Of a DNA stretch of 64,000 nucleotides, positions 29,472 through 37,724 are shown piece by piece. Both the position numbers and the translations under genes were made by a program. A model generated the notes under the pieces. That model made no database searches. It was not told the DNA's origin and was given only the letters and a program-made list of their open reading frames with translations. Within the stretch, counting starts at the first letter, position 1, and each line of letters starts with the position of its first letter. Source of the stretch: Biomaibacter acetigenes (GTDB lineage: Bacteria; Bacillota; Thermosediminibacteria; Thermosediminibacterales; Tepidanaerobacteraceae); NCBI RefSeq assembly GCF_003691585.1, contig NZ_CP033169.1:1-64000 (forward strand), read 5' to 3'.

Positions 29472-30278
29472 ATGGTAACAGTAGTGGGAGTAAGATTTAA
29501 AAAGGCAGGGAAGGTGTATTATTTCAATCCGGGGGCTTTAGAGCTGGCACCGGGAGACAGGGTCATAGTAGAAACCAGCAGGGGTATAGAATACGGAGAG
29601 GTCGTGACGAATCCTAAGGATGTAAAGGAAGAGGATATAATCTCGCCTTTAAAGGATGTGATCCGCAAGGCCACACCGGAAGATGATGCGAGAGTGGAAG
29701 AAAACAGGATAAAGGCCAGAGAGGCCGAAGAAATAGCCCTCAAGAAAATAGAAAAACATGGCCTTGACATGAAACTGGTGGATGTGGAATACACCTTTGA
29801 TAACAGCAAGCTTATTTTTTACTTCACCGCCGACGGACGGGTGGATTTCAGGGAACTGGTAAAAGATCTGGCATCGGTATTCAGGACCCGCATCGAACTC
29901 CGCCAGATAGGCGTGAGAGACGAGGCCAAGATGCTGGGCGGTATAGGTCCCTGCGGCAGGATGGTGTGCTGCAACACCTTTCTGGGGGATTTTGACCCCG
30001 TATCCATAAAAATGGCCAAACAGCAGAACCTTTCCCTGAACCCCGTTAAGATATCGGGGCTGTGCGGAAGATTGATGTGCTGCCTTAAGTTTGAGAGCGA
30101 TTCCTATGATGAAGTGGAGGAAAAATTTCCGGATATGGGCGCCAGGGTGATTGCCCCCGGTGGCGAGGGAATGGTGGTGGCCGTGTTCAAATCCAAGGGC
30201 ACGGTAAAAGTCCAGCTGGACGAGAACAATGAGGTGGAAGAGTATCCTGTAGAAGAGGTGGCGGTAAAGGAGTCTTGA
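29472..30278 (+). CDS. ricT: PSP1/RicT family regulator of RNase Y complex
   Basis: PSP1-domain protein of 268 residues (B. subtilis YaaT/RicT). The cysteine-rich core (GPCGRMVCCNTFLGDF and GLCGRLMCCLKFESDSY) matches the Fe-S-binding cysteines of the RicAFT complex that acts with RNase Y in mRNA processing. The ATG directly follows the holB stop and has CCAGGAGGTGG. Confidence 0.92.
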   Translation: MVTVVGVRFKKAGKVYYFNPGALELAPGDRVIVETSRGIEYGEVVTNPKDVKEEDIISPLKDVIRKATPEDDARVEENRIKAREAEEIALKKIEKHGLDMKLVDVEYTFDNSKLIFYFTADGRVDFRELVKDLASVFRTRIELRQIGVRDEAKMLGGIGPCGRMVCCNTFLGDFDPVSIKMAKQQNLSLNPVKISGLCGRLMCCLKFESDSYDEVEEKFPDMGARVIAPGGEGMVVAVFKSKGTVKVQLDENNEVEEYPVEEVAVKES

Positions 30279-30334
30279 CTAAAAGCGCCGGAAGATCTAT
30301 CATATATAGTAGAATACCACTACGGGGTATTTTA

Positions 30335-30480
30335 TTGAGGACATTCCTCCGACTACCCGTATATCAGAAGCCAGATGTCAGAAGTCGGAGGTCGGAATAG
30401 AAGGATTTGCCTTTTCGGCAAATCCAACTTAATCTGACATCTGAAGTCCGACCTCTGCTGTAAGGAAGTGCGTCCCCTAA
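30335..30480. repeat. Foldback intergenic repeat, MITE-like
   Basis: About 146 bp with imperfect terminal inverted repeats (TTGAGGACATTCCTCC at 30335; complement of AGGAAGTGCGTCCCCTAA at 30463-30480). Inside are AGATGTCAGA (30373-30382) and GGAGGTCGGA (30387-30396), both complemented on the right at 30433-30442 and 30447-30455, and a central perfect hairpin GGATTTGCC/GGCAAATCC (30403-30425). The two inner pairs are in non-nested order. It fills most of the gap between ricT and the peptidase gene. Confidence 0.6.
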
Positions 30481-30499
30481 CCTTGAAAGGAGTGATGGT

Positions 30500-31198
30500 A
30501 TGTTTCCGTATTTTTACTGGGATTCAACCATGATTTTGTTGCTGCCGGCCTTGATTCTGGCTTTTTATGCTCAGGCTAAAGTCAGTTCCACTTTTGAAAG
30601 GTATCTCCGGGTACCGGCCAGAAACGGCCTTACCGGTGCTGAGGTAGCCAGGGAGATCCTGAGGCTCAGCGGCATCCATGACGTTTCGGTAGAAATTCAG
30701 GGAGGAAGGCTTTCGGACTATTACGACCCCAGACGAAAAGTTCTAAAGCTTTCTTCCGATGTGTATAACGGCAGGTCCCTTGCGGCGCAGGGCGTAGCGG
30801 CCCACGAGTGCGGCCATGCCATCCAGCATGATGTGGGGTATGCGCCCCTGGCTATAAGAAACTCCATAGTGCCGGTAGCCAGTTTCGGCTCTCAGCTGGC
30901 ATTCCCGCTGTTTTTCCTGGGGCTGTTTCTAAGAGGAGAATTCCTGATGACCCTGGGGATACTTCTTTTCAGCGCGGCGGTGCTGTTCCAGCTCATAACG
31001 CTGCCGGTGGAATACAATGCCAGCAGCAGAGCGGTGACAGTGCTGGAGGGCCACGGGTTCATAGACAGGGATGAAGCCAGGCCGGTGCGGAAGGTGCTGG
31101 GAGCTGCAGCCCTGACCTATGTAGCAGCGACCCTCATGGCAGTGATGCAGCTTTTAAGGCTGCTGGCCCTGGCCGGCATTTACCGGGATGATAGGTAA
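30500..31198 (+). CDS. Membrane zinc metallopeptidase, YugP family
   Basis: Protein of 232 residues with an N-terminal hydrophobic segment, a zinc site AHECGHAIQH (His102, Glu103, His106) and two or three further membrane spans after residue 120. The fold is that of the neutral zinc metallopeptidase DUF2268/YugP group. Substrate unknown. The ATG follows AAAGGAGTG. It stands alone, separating the conserved core block from the lipoprotein gene. Confidence 0.85.
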   Translation: MFPYFYWDSTMILLLPALILAFYAQAKVSSTFERYLRVPARNGLTGAEVAREILRLSGIHDVSVEIQGGRLSDYYDPRRKVLKLSSDVYNGRSLAAQGVAAHECGHAIQHDVGYAPLAIRNSIVPVASFGSQLAFPLFFLGLFLRGEFLMTLGILLFSAAVLFQLITLPVEYNASSRAVTVLEGHGFIDRDEARPVRKVLGAAALTYVAATLMAVMQLLRLLALAGIYRDDR

Positions 31199-31301
31199 TA
31201 TATGATTCCGAATAGAACTCCAGTATCCGGCTTCCGAATGTCGACGTGTTTTTAAACCACAATCAATTTAATAAAAGTTTGAAAAAAGTGCAGGAATTTA
31301 G

Positions 31302-31330
31302 GCAGGGGTAAGTAATTCCCTGCTTTTTTT
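31302..31330 (+). terminator. Intrinsic terminator in the gap before the lipoprotein gene
   Basis: GCAGGG (31302-31307) pairs with CCCTGC (31318-31323), followed by seven T. An upstream GCAGGAATT (31290-31298) could pair with AATTCCCTGC instead, giving a possible alternative fold. The surrounding 337-bp gap (31199-31535) otherwise holds the promoter and leader described below. Confidence 0.65.
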
Positions 31331-31429
31331 CTCATATATTGAAAAAAGATGGAACTTTTTTTGCATTTTTTCGTCTATATAATAGAACAAAAATTATATT
31401 CATTTTTTAAAACTATTTTAATACAAATA

Positions 31430-31438
31430 TGGTATAAT
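31430..31438 (+). promoter_or_regulatory. Extended -10 promoter of the lipoprotein gene
   Basis: TGGTATAAT, an extended -10 element, lies about 98 bases before the lipoprotein start; the 5' leader would begin near 31445. Confidence 0.55.
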
Positions 31439-31482
31439 ACACCGTGAGGTAAAAAAGGGATGTAAAAAGAGGGGAGGGAAGC

Positions 31483-31528
31483 ACCCGGTTTGACCTGAAA
31501 GGAGCCAATATGGGCTGCTAAACCGGGT
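31483..31528 (+). promoter_or_regulatory. Leader hairpin enclosing a three-codon reading frame
   Basis: ACCCGGTTT (31483-31491) and AAACCGGGT (31520-31528) form a perfect 9-bp stem. In the enclosed loop AAAGGAG (31498-31504) is followed after 5 bases by ATG GGC TGC TAA (31510-31521), a complete micro-ORF with a better ribosome binding site than the lipoprotein itself. No known riboswitch class was recognised. Confidence 0.5.
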
Positions 31529-31535
31529 CAATCTG

Positions 31536-33410
31536 TTGAAGGCGTATTTAAAAACAGCGCTCATTATATTTATGGTCTTGATACTGGTAACGGGGTGTTT
31601 TAACAAAAAACCTGTTGATTCCATACAACCCGGGACCGATTCTTCCCAGGAAAAGCCCCGGGGGGATTCGGAAATCCAGCAGGATAACCCAGGCGCTTTA
31701 AATACCCCGCCGCAGCAGCTTGCCGCCAATATGGTGATACGGGGCATAAAAGATGACAGCCTGGGGCTGCCGGTGGCCGTGTGCCAGGATAAAGATGGGA
31801 ATACATATGTGCTGGACCTTTATTCCACCGACGGCATTGTAAAGGTGTTCGACTACCAGGGTAAATACCGGATGAAGATGGCCCCCCTGCAGGCCCCCGA
31901 ATCCCAGCCGGTGGATGTGGCGGTAGACGGTCAGGGCGATGTATACGTAGCGGACCTGGGAATGAGGGCGGTATTCAGGTACGGCCATGAAAAGCCAGAG
32001 GAGAAAATCCAGCCCCAGGAGGATTTCTATCCCAGAAGCGTGGCGGTGGATTCCCGGGGGAATCTGCTGGTACTGAGCTTTGACAGGGTATATAAATTTT
32101 CACCGGACGGCAGGGTGTCTTCCTTCGGCGAAAGCGGGGATGGTCAAGGACAGTTTGGCGCGGCGGGTTCGGAATTTTACACCGGCCCCAGCGGTATTGA
32201 TGTTGATGAATATGACAACATCTATGTGGCCGATACCCTTAACAACAGGATTCAAAAATTCAGCCCCGACGGAAAATTTATAAAGGCATATCCTCTGCGA
32301 GATACGGACAGCCCCCAGGATGTGGTGGTGGAGGCGGGAGGAAACATCTTTACCGTCACATCATCGGGTAATCTTATAGAGCTGAACTCCGAGGGCAAGG
32401 TCCTGAAGACCACGGAACTGCAGGAATCTTCCCGGGATGGCTGGGGATTTGTGGGCATTGCCGGCGGCAGGGAAAACACCCTTCTAATGGTGGCGGCAGG
32501 TCGGCACCAGGTAAAGGTGTTCTCGAAAGACAGGGAAGTTTATTCCATCAAGGGGGACATGTCGGGGGGTTTCATATACCCTCACAACATTGCCGTCAAT
32601 GAGGATAATGTGGTAATAATCGGAGGAGATCCCTTTTCTTCCGACGACCTTAACAACCGGGTGATGATGTTCGATAAAAAAGGTACATTAGTAAGCGAAA
32701 TCTTTTCGGGATACAGCGGCGGCAGATTTTTTGGACCGAGGGATGCGGTGTTTTTAAAGGACAGGCTTTACCTGCTGGACCTGGATATGATTTCAGTTTT
32801 TGATAAAACCGGCGGTTTCATAACCAGTTTCGGAGGAAGGGGAGAAAACCCCGGGGATTTTGGGGTATATGACAATTACGGCCAGGAACAGGGGCCTGCT
32901 GGCATTGCTGCAGGGGCTGACGCCGAGCTTATAATAAGCGATACTTACAATGACCGCATCCAGAAAATTACCATTGAGGGAAAATATGCCGGCGGCTTTG
33001 ATGTGAGCTCTCCTGGGCCCATCACTTCGGACAGGGATGGCAATATATATACTGTGCTGCCGGGGGAAGCCAGGGTTGTCAAGTTTTCTCCTGAGGGCAA
33101 GAAACTTCTGGAATTTGGGAAGCCCGGCATGGGCGATGGGGAATTTTTCCTGGAAAACGGCGAGGGTGACCTTCAGGGGCCTGATGGAATCGCTGTGGAT
33201 GACCAAAAAGGACTCATCTATGTATCGGATACTGCAGCCCACCGCATTGAGATATTTGACAGCCAGGGAAATTATGTAAAATCCATCGGCGGCTTTGGCA
33301 CCGGGGAAAATGGATTTTATTATCCCAGAAGCCTGGCGCTGGACCGGGAAGGTTTTCTGTGGGTGGCGGACTCGGGCAACCACAGGGTTGTACGGCTGAA
33401 TGTCAGATGA
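31536..33410 (+). CDS. NHL-repeat beta-propeller lipoprotein
   Basis: Exported lipoprotein of 624 residues. The signal peptide ends in the lipobox LVTGC (Cys21), followed by a Pro/Ser/Asp-rich tether to about residue 65. The rest is NHL-type repeats, recognised by units such as GIDVDEYDNIYVADTLNNRIQ and SLALDREGFLWVADSGNHRV, probably one or two six-bladed propellers. It likely binds a protein, glycan or surface ligand; there is no catalytic motif. TTG 31536 is required to give the full signal peptide but has no ribosome binding site, so translation may depend on the leader. Confidence 0.85.
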   Translation: MKAYLKTALIIFMVLILVTGCFNKKPVDSIQPGTDSSQEKPRGDSEIQQDNPGALNTPPQQLAANMVIRGIKDDSLGLPVAVCQDKDGNTYVLDLYSTDGIVKVFDYQGKYRMKMAPLQAPESQPVDVAVDGQGDVYVADLGMRAVFRYGHEKPEEKIQPQEDFYPRSVAVDSRGNLLVLSFDRVYKFSPDGRVSSFGESGDGQGQFGAAGSEFYTGPSGIDVDEYDNIYVADTLNNRIQKFSPDGKFIKAYPLRDTDSPQDVVVEAGGNIFTVTSSGNLIELNSEGKVLKTTELQESSRDGWGFVGIAGGRENTLLMVAAGRHQVKVFSKDREVYSIKGDMSGGFIYPHNIAVNEDNVVIIGGDPFSSDDLNNRVMMFDKKGTLVSEIFSGYSGGRFFGPRDAVFLKDRLYLLDLDMISVFDKTGGFITSFGGRGENPGDFGVYDNYGQEQGPAGIAAGADAELIISDTYNDRIQKITIEGKYAGGFDVSSPGPITSDRDGNIYTVLPGEARVVKFSPEGKKLLEFGKPGMGDGEFFLENGEGDLQGPDGIAVDDQKGLIYVSDTAAHRIEIFDSQGNYVKSIGGFGTGENGFYYPRSLALDREGFLWVADSGNHRVVRLNVR

Positions 33411-33418
33411 GATTTAAG

Positions 33419-33443
33419 GGAGGTAAAGAACCTCCTTTTTTTT
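33419..33443 (+). terminator. Intrinsic terminator after the lipoprotein gene
   Basis: GGAGGT (33419-33424) and ACCTCC (33430-33435) with a 5-base loop are followed by eight T. A second, weaker hairpin with a run of nine T ends near 33514. Confidence 0.8.
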
Positions 33444-33513
33444 ATTAAAGATGCTAATCTCATTTATTGAAAAACCACCGCGCTGACTAAATGCCGGAGG
33501 GTTTGTTTTTTTT

Positions 33514-33544
33514 TACGCAAAGAAGGAATAACTGAAATTGCGTA
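33514..33544. promoter_or_regulatory. Inverted repeat upstream of the Rossmann sigma-54 activator
   Basis: TACGCAA (33514-33520) and TTGCGTA (33538-33544) are perfect 7-bp arms. The right arm contains TTGCGT, which could serve as a -35 box to an AT-rich -10 near 33559, so a repressor site is possible. A second pair, GTGTGAA/TTCACAC (33602-33608, 33619-33625), lies nearer the start codon. Confidence 0.4.
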
Positions 33545-33652
33545 GAATATCTTATATTTAATATTCTTTTATAAATTATTCACCATTAATCATCATGGGA
33601 AGTGTGAAATAAACTTGCTTCACACCTCTCACATCAAATCCGGGAGGGGCAT

Positions 33653-35350
33653 ATGCAGAAATTAAAAGTCGGTATTATAGGTGCGGGCAGAGGCGGCAGC
33701 GCTCTACTGGAGACATTAAAGGATTTTGACAATATTCAGGTAGTTGGCATAGCCGACATTGAACGGAAGGCTCCGGGGATGAAAATAGCAGGGCAGCGGG
33801 GCATAAGATGCTTTGATAGTGCCGAAAAACTTTTGCGGGAAAGCCAGTTGGATGTGGTTTTTGAGGTGACAGGAGATGACGGCCTGGTAAAAGAGCTCCG
33901 GAGCATGATCCCGGAAAGTACCACACTGGTGGAGTCCAGGGCTGTAAATATCATGCTTACCATTATCAGGGAGCGAAAAGAGCTGCTGGAAATAAAGGAG
34001 ATAAAAGAACAGCTTTCCATAATCCTGAACTCCGCCCAGGAAGGTATCCAGATGGTGGACCGCAACGGAATCATAAAATATGTGAATCAGGGATATACAA
34101 GGATTACCGGTATTCCCGCCGAGCAGCGTATAGGCACCAATGTGTTTGATGTGTCCCCCGATGGCGCCCTGGTGGAGGTGTTGAGGACGGGCAAACCCTG
34201 TTTAGGCAAGAGAAACAGGGCGGTGGGGTCCAATGCCGAGGTCATTTCCAACGCATCCCCCATCGTTGTAAACGGCAAGATGACCGGAGCTGTGGTGGTG
34301 TTTCAGGATATCAGTGAGATCATCCATCTTACCGAAGAACTCCGGCGTTCCACCTCTGTCATCAATGGATTGAAGGATGAAATAAAAAAGCTAAGCGAAG
34401 GCCAGGGGAAATTTGAGGATATAGTGTGTCAAAGCCAGAAGATGAAGAATATTATAAATTTAGCACAAAAAGCTGCCCGGGAGGACACCACCATCTTGAT
34501 CACAGGGGAGAGCGGTACCGGCAAGGAAATCTTCGCCAATGCCATCCACGCTGAAAGTCCCAGAAACGGCAAGCCCTTCATCAAGGTGAACTGCGCCGCT
34601 ATACCTGAAAATCTTCTGGAAAGCGAGCTTTTCGGTTATGAGGCCGGAGCATTCACCGGTGCCGGAAAGCTCAAACTGGGGAAATTTGAACTTGCTTCTG
34701 GCGGTACCATATTCCTAGATGAAATCGGGGACATGAGCCCGGTGCTGCAGGCAAAACTTTTAAGGGTTATCCAGGGTCAGGAAATTGAGCGCATCGGCGG
34801 CACACACCCCATAAAAATCGATGTAAGGATAATTTCCGCCACCAACAGGGACCTGGTGGACCTCATTCGCCGCGGCCGCTTCCGGGAAGACCTTTATTTC
34901 CGGCTGAATGTAATAAACATTCACATTCCACCTTTGAGGGAAAGAAAAGAAGATATCCCGGCCCTCACCGATTTATATATTAATTTCTTTAACCGAAAAT
35001 TTTATAAAAATGTGAAAGGGGTGACCAATAAGGCGAGGGACATGCTGATGTCCTACAACTGGCCGGGCAATGTGAGGGAGCTGGCAAACATCCTGGAGAG
35101 GACCATCCTCATGGCCGACGGGGAATGGATCACCGAGGAACTTCTGATACCCTACTTCGAACAGTTCAAAGGCCGGGAAAAGGCCAGGGGCGGCATACTT
35201 CCCCTGGAAGAAATGGAAAAGCGCATGATAAAGAAGGCCCTGGAGGAATACGGCACCAGCGTGGAAGGCAAGCGCAAGGCCTCCGAAGCCCTGAAAATAT
35301 CCCTGGCTACTCTGTATAATAAATTAAAAAAATATGGCATCCGCATATAA
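33653..35350 (+). CDS. Sigma-54 activator with N-terminal Rossmann (dehydrogenase-like) sensor
   Basis: Enhancer-binding protein of 565 residues with an unusual order. Residues 1-110 form a Rossmann nucleotide-binding fold (KVGIIGAGRGGSALLE, then VVGIADIE and VVFEVTGDD) like the start of a dehydrogenase. A PAS domain follows from about 120 (EGIQMVDRNGIIKYVNQG), then the AAA+ core with Walker A GESGTGKE near 285-292 and an intact GAFTGA loop, and a Fis-type helix-turn-helix (ASEALKISLATLYNKL). It may sense NAD(H) or a bound metabolite (inference). The ATG follows GGGAGGGG. Its targets are probably the genes from 35623 on. Confidence 0.88.
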   Translation: MQKLKVGIIGAGRGGSALLETLKDFDNIQVVGIADIERKAPGMKIAGQRGIRCFDSAEKLLRESQLDVVFEVTGDDGLVKELRSMIPESTTLVESRAVNIMLTIIRERKELLEIKEIKEQLSIILNSAQEGIQMVDRNGIIKYVNQGYTRITGIPAEQRIGTNVFDVSPDGALVEVLRTGKPCLGKRNRAVGSNAEVISNASPIVVNGKMTGAVVVFQDISEIIHLTEELRRSTSVINGLKDEIKKLSEGQGKFEDIVCQSQKMKNIINLAQKAAREDTTILITGESGTGKEIFANAIHAESPRNGKPFIKVNCAAIPENLLESELFGYEAGAFTGAGKLKLGKFELASGGTIFLDEIGDMSPVLQAKLLRVIQGQEIERIGGTHPIKIDVRIISATNRDLVDLIRRGRFREDLYFRLNVINIHIPPLRERKEDIPALTDLYINFFNRKFYKNVKGVTNKARDMLMSYNWPGNVRELANILERTILMADGEWITEELLIPYFEQFKGREKARGGILPLEEMEKRMIKKALEEYGTSVEGKRKASEALKISLATLYNKLKKYGIRI

Positions 35351-35369
35351 GTCGGTGGAAGAAATATAT

Positions 35370-35430
35370 AATTTTTAGAAACACAATTATAATTTTTGGA
35401 ATGTCTTTTAACTCCAGTTTTCTAAAAATT
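35370..35430. promoter_or_regulatory. Candidate enhancer sites upstream of the FAD oxidoreductase gene
   Basis: AATTTTTAGAAA (35370-35381) is exactly complemented by TTTCTAAAAATT (35419-35430), and a third direct copy with one change, AATTTTTGGAA, lies at 35391-35401. All are 115-175 bases upstream of the predicted sigma-54 start at 35546, a proper enhancer distance. Confidence 0.6.
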
Positions 35431-35518
35431 CCGCTGGTATAGCTCAGCAGAAATTATAAAAACTAGAAATGCCGGCTTTCAGGGACTGCTTTCCGGATTG
35501 AAAATAACGCCCATCTTT

Positions 35519-35535
35519 TTGGCATCGGATTTGCA
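35519..35535 (+). promoter_or_regulatory. Sigma-54 (-24/-12) promoter of the FAD oxidoreductase-dapA genes
   Basis: TTGGCATCGGATTTGCA with GG at 35521-35522 and GC at 35533-35534. The start site would be near 35546, 77 bases before the ATG. The neighbouring sigma-54 activator supports it. Confidence 0.8.
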
Positions 35536-35622
35536 AAGAATATTTACAACCTGATATACAGCTTTTGTACTTAATTTCGTATTTAAGGCAGCTTTTTCAA
35601 GCCAAAGAGAGGAGCAATTTCG

Positions 35623-36840
35623 ATGAAATCTACCGATGTAGTGGTGATCGGAGGAGGGGTCATAGGCTGTTCCGTAGCATACCATCTCGCAAAAAGGGGA
35701 ATTGATGTCACCATCGTCGAAAGGGACGATATAGCTTCGGGAACCTCCGGAGCATGTGATAAGGCTGTCCTTCTGCAATCCAAAAACCCTGGGCTGCACC
35801 TGGAGATGGCCCTTGAAAGCGTCAAGCTGTTCCCCCAACTTCAGAGGGACCTGGATACAGATATAGAATTTAAAAATAACGGCGGCATGATAGTCATAAA
35901 AACTCAAGAACAGTGGCAGGTTATGCAGGGATTTGTAGAAAGGCAGAAAAAAGTAGGCCTCTGGGTAGAACTTCTGGGACGAGAACAGGCCCTCCAGCGG
36001 CAACCGGCCTTTGCACAGGATATAGTGGGTTCCACATACAGTCCCATGGACGGTGAAGTGAACCCCATTAACCTGACTCTTGGGTTTTTCCGCGGGGCCA
36101 AAAAATACGGGGCAAAACCACTGCTTTCTACGGAAGTCAGGGGTATAAAGGTGGAAAAAGGCAGGGTCAGCTCGGTTTTGACCACCGGGGAGGAAATACT
36201 CACCAGATTTGTGGTAAATGCCTGCGGTGTTTATGCACCGGTCATAGGCAGGATGGTAGGGATCGATATTCCTATTATCCCGAGGAGGGGACAGATAATA
36301 GTGACTGAACCGGTACCCCCTCTCATCCATGGAGATGTGAACTGTGCCAGGTATATAACCGCCAAGTTCAAACCTGAGCTCCTGGGCAATGATGAAAATG
36401 CCAGGCTGGGCATCGGGCTTTCACTGGGACAGACCGAAAACGGTAACCTGCTCATCGGGGGCACCAGGGAGTTCGTGGGTTATGACAGGAGAACCACCCA
36501 CAGGGCCCTCCGGGCCATATTAAAACATGCTGTCAGCCTGGTGCCGGCCTTGAAGGATATCAGCATTATACGCAGCTTTGCCGGGCTCCGGCCCTATACG
36601 CCCGACGGCCTCCCCATACTGGGAGAGGTTGAGAACCTCAAGGGGTTCATTATGGCTGCGGGCCATGAGGGAGACGGCATAGCCCTTTCGGCCGTAACCG
36701 GCAAAATAATATCCGAAATCATTGCTGACGGCCGTACGTCATTAAATATTGACATGGGGAAATTATCTCTTTCAAGATTTAAGGAGGAAGATATACATGG
36801 ATTTCGGGAAAGTCATAACTGCTATGGTAACGCCGTTTGA
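35623..36840 (+). CDS. FAD-dependent oxidoreductase of the glycine oxidase/D-amino-acid dehydrogenase family
   Basis: DAO-type flavoenzyme of 405 residues. FAD binding is by GGGVIGCSVAYHLAKRG (10-26) with VERDDIASGTSG, and the C-terminal flavin motif is LRPYTPDGLPILG followed by AAGHEGDGIALS. Relatives oxidise glycine, sarcosine, D-amino acids or D-hydroxyproline to imino acids. The family end is expected near SLSRF (about 36780); the frame runs 20 residues further and overlaps the dapA start by 44 bases. The ATG has GAGGAG upstream. Sigma-54 control and the DapA partner point to a catabolic imino-acid route; substrate not known. Confidence 0.85.
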   Translation: MKSTDVVVIGGGVIGCSVAYHLAKRGIDVTIVERDDIASGTSGACDKAVLLQSKNPGLHLEMALESVKLFPQLQRDLDTDIEFKNNGGMIVIKTQEQWQVMQGFVERQKKVGLWVELLGREQALQRQPAFAQDIVGSTYSPMDGEVNPINLTLGFFRGAKKYGAKPLLSTEVRGIKVEKGRVSSVLTTGEEILTRFVVNACGVYAPVIGRMVGIDIPIIPRRGQIIVTEPVPPLIHGDVNCARYITAKFKPELLGNDENARLGIGLSLGQTENGNLLIGGTREFVGYDRRTTHRALRAILKHAVSLVPALKDISIIRSFAGLRPYTPDGLPILGEVENLKGFIMAAGHEGDGIALSAVTGKIISEIIADGRTSLNIDMGKLSLSRFKEEDIHGFRESHNCYGNAV

Positions 36841-37675
36841 TGAAAATCAGGCGGTGGATTTTGCGGCTTTTGAAAATCTCATAGAGCACCTCATAAAAAC
36901 CGGTACCGATACGCTGCTCGTCACCGGTACTACTGGAGAATCACCCACCCTTTCCGATGAGGAAAAACTAGAACTCTTCAAAGCAGCAAAAAATATTGCG
37001 GGTACCAGGGCAAAGGTCATTGCCGGCACCGGTTCCAATTCTACCCACCACAGTATAGAACTTTCTCAAAAGGCGGAAAAAATCGGTGTAGACGGCCTCC
37101 TGCTGGTATCTCCCTATTACAACAAACCCACCCAGGAAGGTCTTTACCAGCATTTCAGGATGATAGCCCAATCGGTGGATATACCGGTGATTTTATACAA
37201 CGTGCCCGGCAGGACCGCTGTGACCATAGAACCGGAAACCCTGGGCAGACTTTCGGAAGTAAAAAACATAGCGGCGGTAAAGGACGCGGGAGGCAACCTC
37301 GATAAGACCAGCAAGACCAGGGTTCTGGCCCCGGACCTTACCGTCTACAGCGGCGACGACAGTCTTACCCTCCCTATGCTCGCCTTAGGAGCGAAGGGCG
37401 TCATCAGTGTGGCGTCCCATATAGTGGGCAAAGACATAAAAGAGATGATTGAGGCCTTCGAGAGGGGAGACCATAGGAAGGCTGAAGAGATCCACCTGAA
37501 GCTGTTCGATCTTTTCAAGGCGCTCTTTGTCATAACAAATCCCATACCTGTCAAAGAAGCCCTCAACATGATGGGAATAAAAGTGGGAGGTTTCCGTCCG
37601 CCGCTCACCCCGGCCGATGAAAAGACTAAAAAGATGCTGGAAGGAATTTTGAAAGCCCGAGGGCTAATACAATAG
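36797..37675 (+). CDS. Dihydrodipicolinate synthase (DapA) family aldolase/dehydratase
   Basis: Class I aldolase-fold protein of 292 residues, the normal DapA length. Motifs are GTTGESPTL (44-52), the Tyr pair in SPYYNKPTQ (107-108), LYNVPGRT, and the Schiff-base lysine in AVKDAGGN (Lys162). Sequence closely follows genuine 4-hydroxy-tetrahydrodipicolinate synthases of lysine synthesis, but it is coupled to an oxidase under a sigma-54 promoter. Relatives of this superfamily deaminate pyrroline-4-hydroxy-2-carboxylate in hydroxyproline breakdown, which is an alternative. ATG 36797 has AAGGAGGA; the frame continues upstream inside the oxidase gene. Confidence 0.82.
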   Translation: MDFGKVITAMVTPFDENQAVDFAAFENLIEHLIKTGTDTLLVTGTTGESPTLSDEEKLELFKAAKNIAGTRAKVIAGTGSNSTHHSIELSQKAEKIGVDGLLLVSPYYNKPTQEGLYQHFRMIAQSVDIPVILYNVPGRTAVTIEPETLGRLSEVKNIAAVKDAGGNLDKTSKTRVLAPDLTVYSGDDSLTLPMLALGAKGVISVASHIVGKDIKEMIEAFERGDHRKAEEIHLKLFDLFKALFVITNPIPVKEALNMMGIKVGGFRPPLTPADEKTKKMLEGILKARGLIQ

Positions 37676-37724
37676 GATTCATACACTACGGCAGTTTCTG
37701 GCCTGTAAACTAAAATTAAAGCGG

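Noticed and set aside
31445-31535. Known riboswitch (c-di-GMP, SAM, TPP, cobalamin) in the lipoprotein leader
   Set aside because: None of the conserved core strings of these classes is present; only a hairpin with a micro-ORF can be supported.
35433-35462. tRNA-like string GGTATAGCTCAGCAG
   Set aside because: It resembles the acceptor/D-arm start of a tRNA, but no anticodon arm, T-arm or 3' acceptor partner follows within the required distance.
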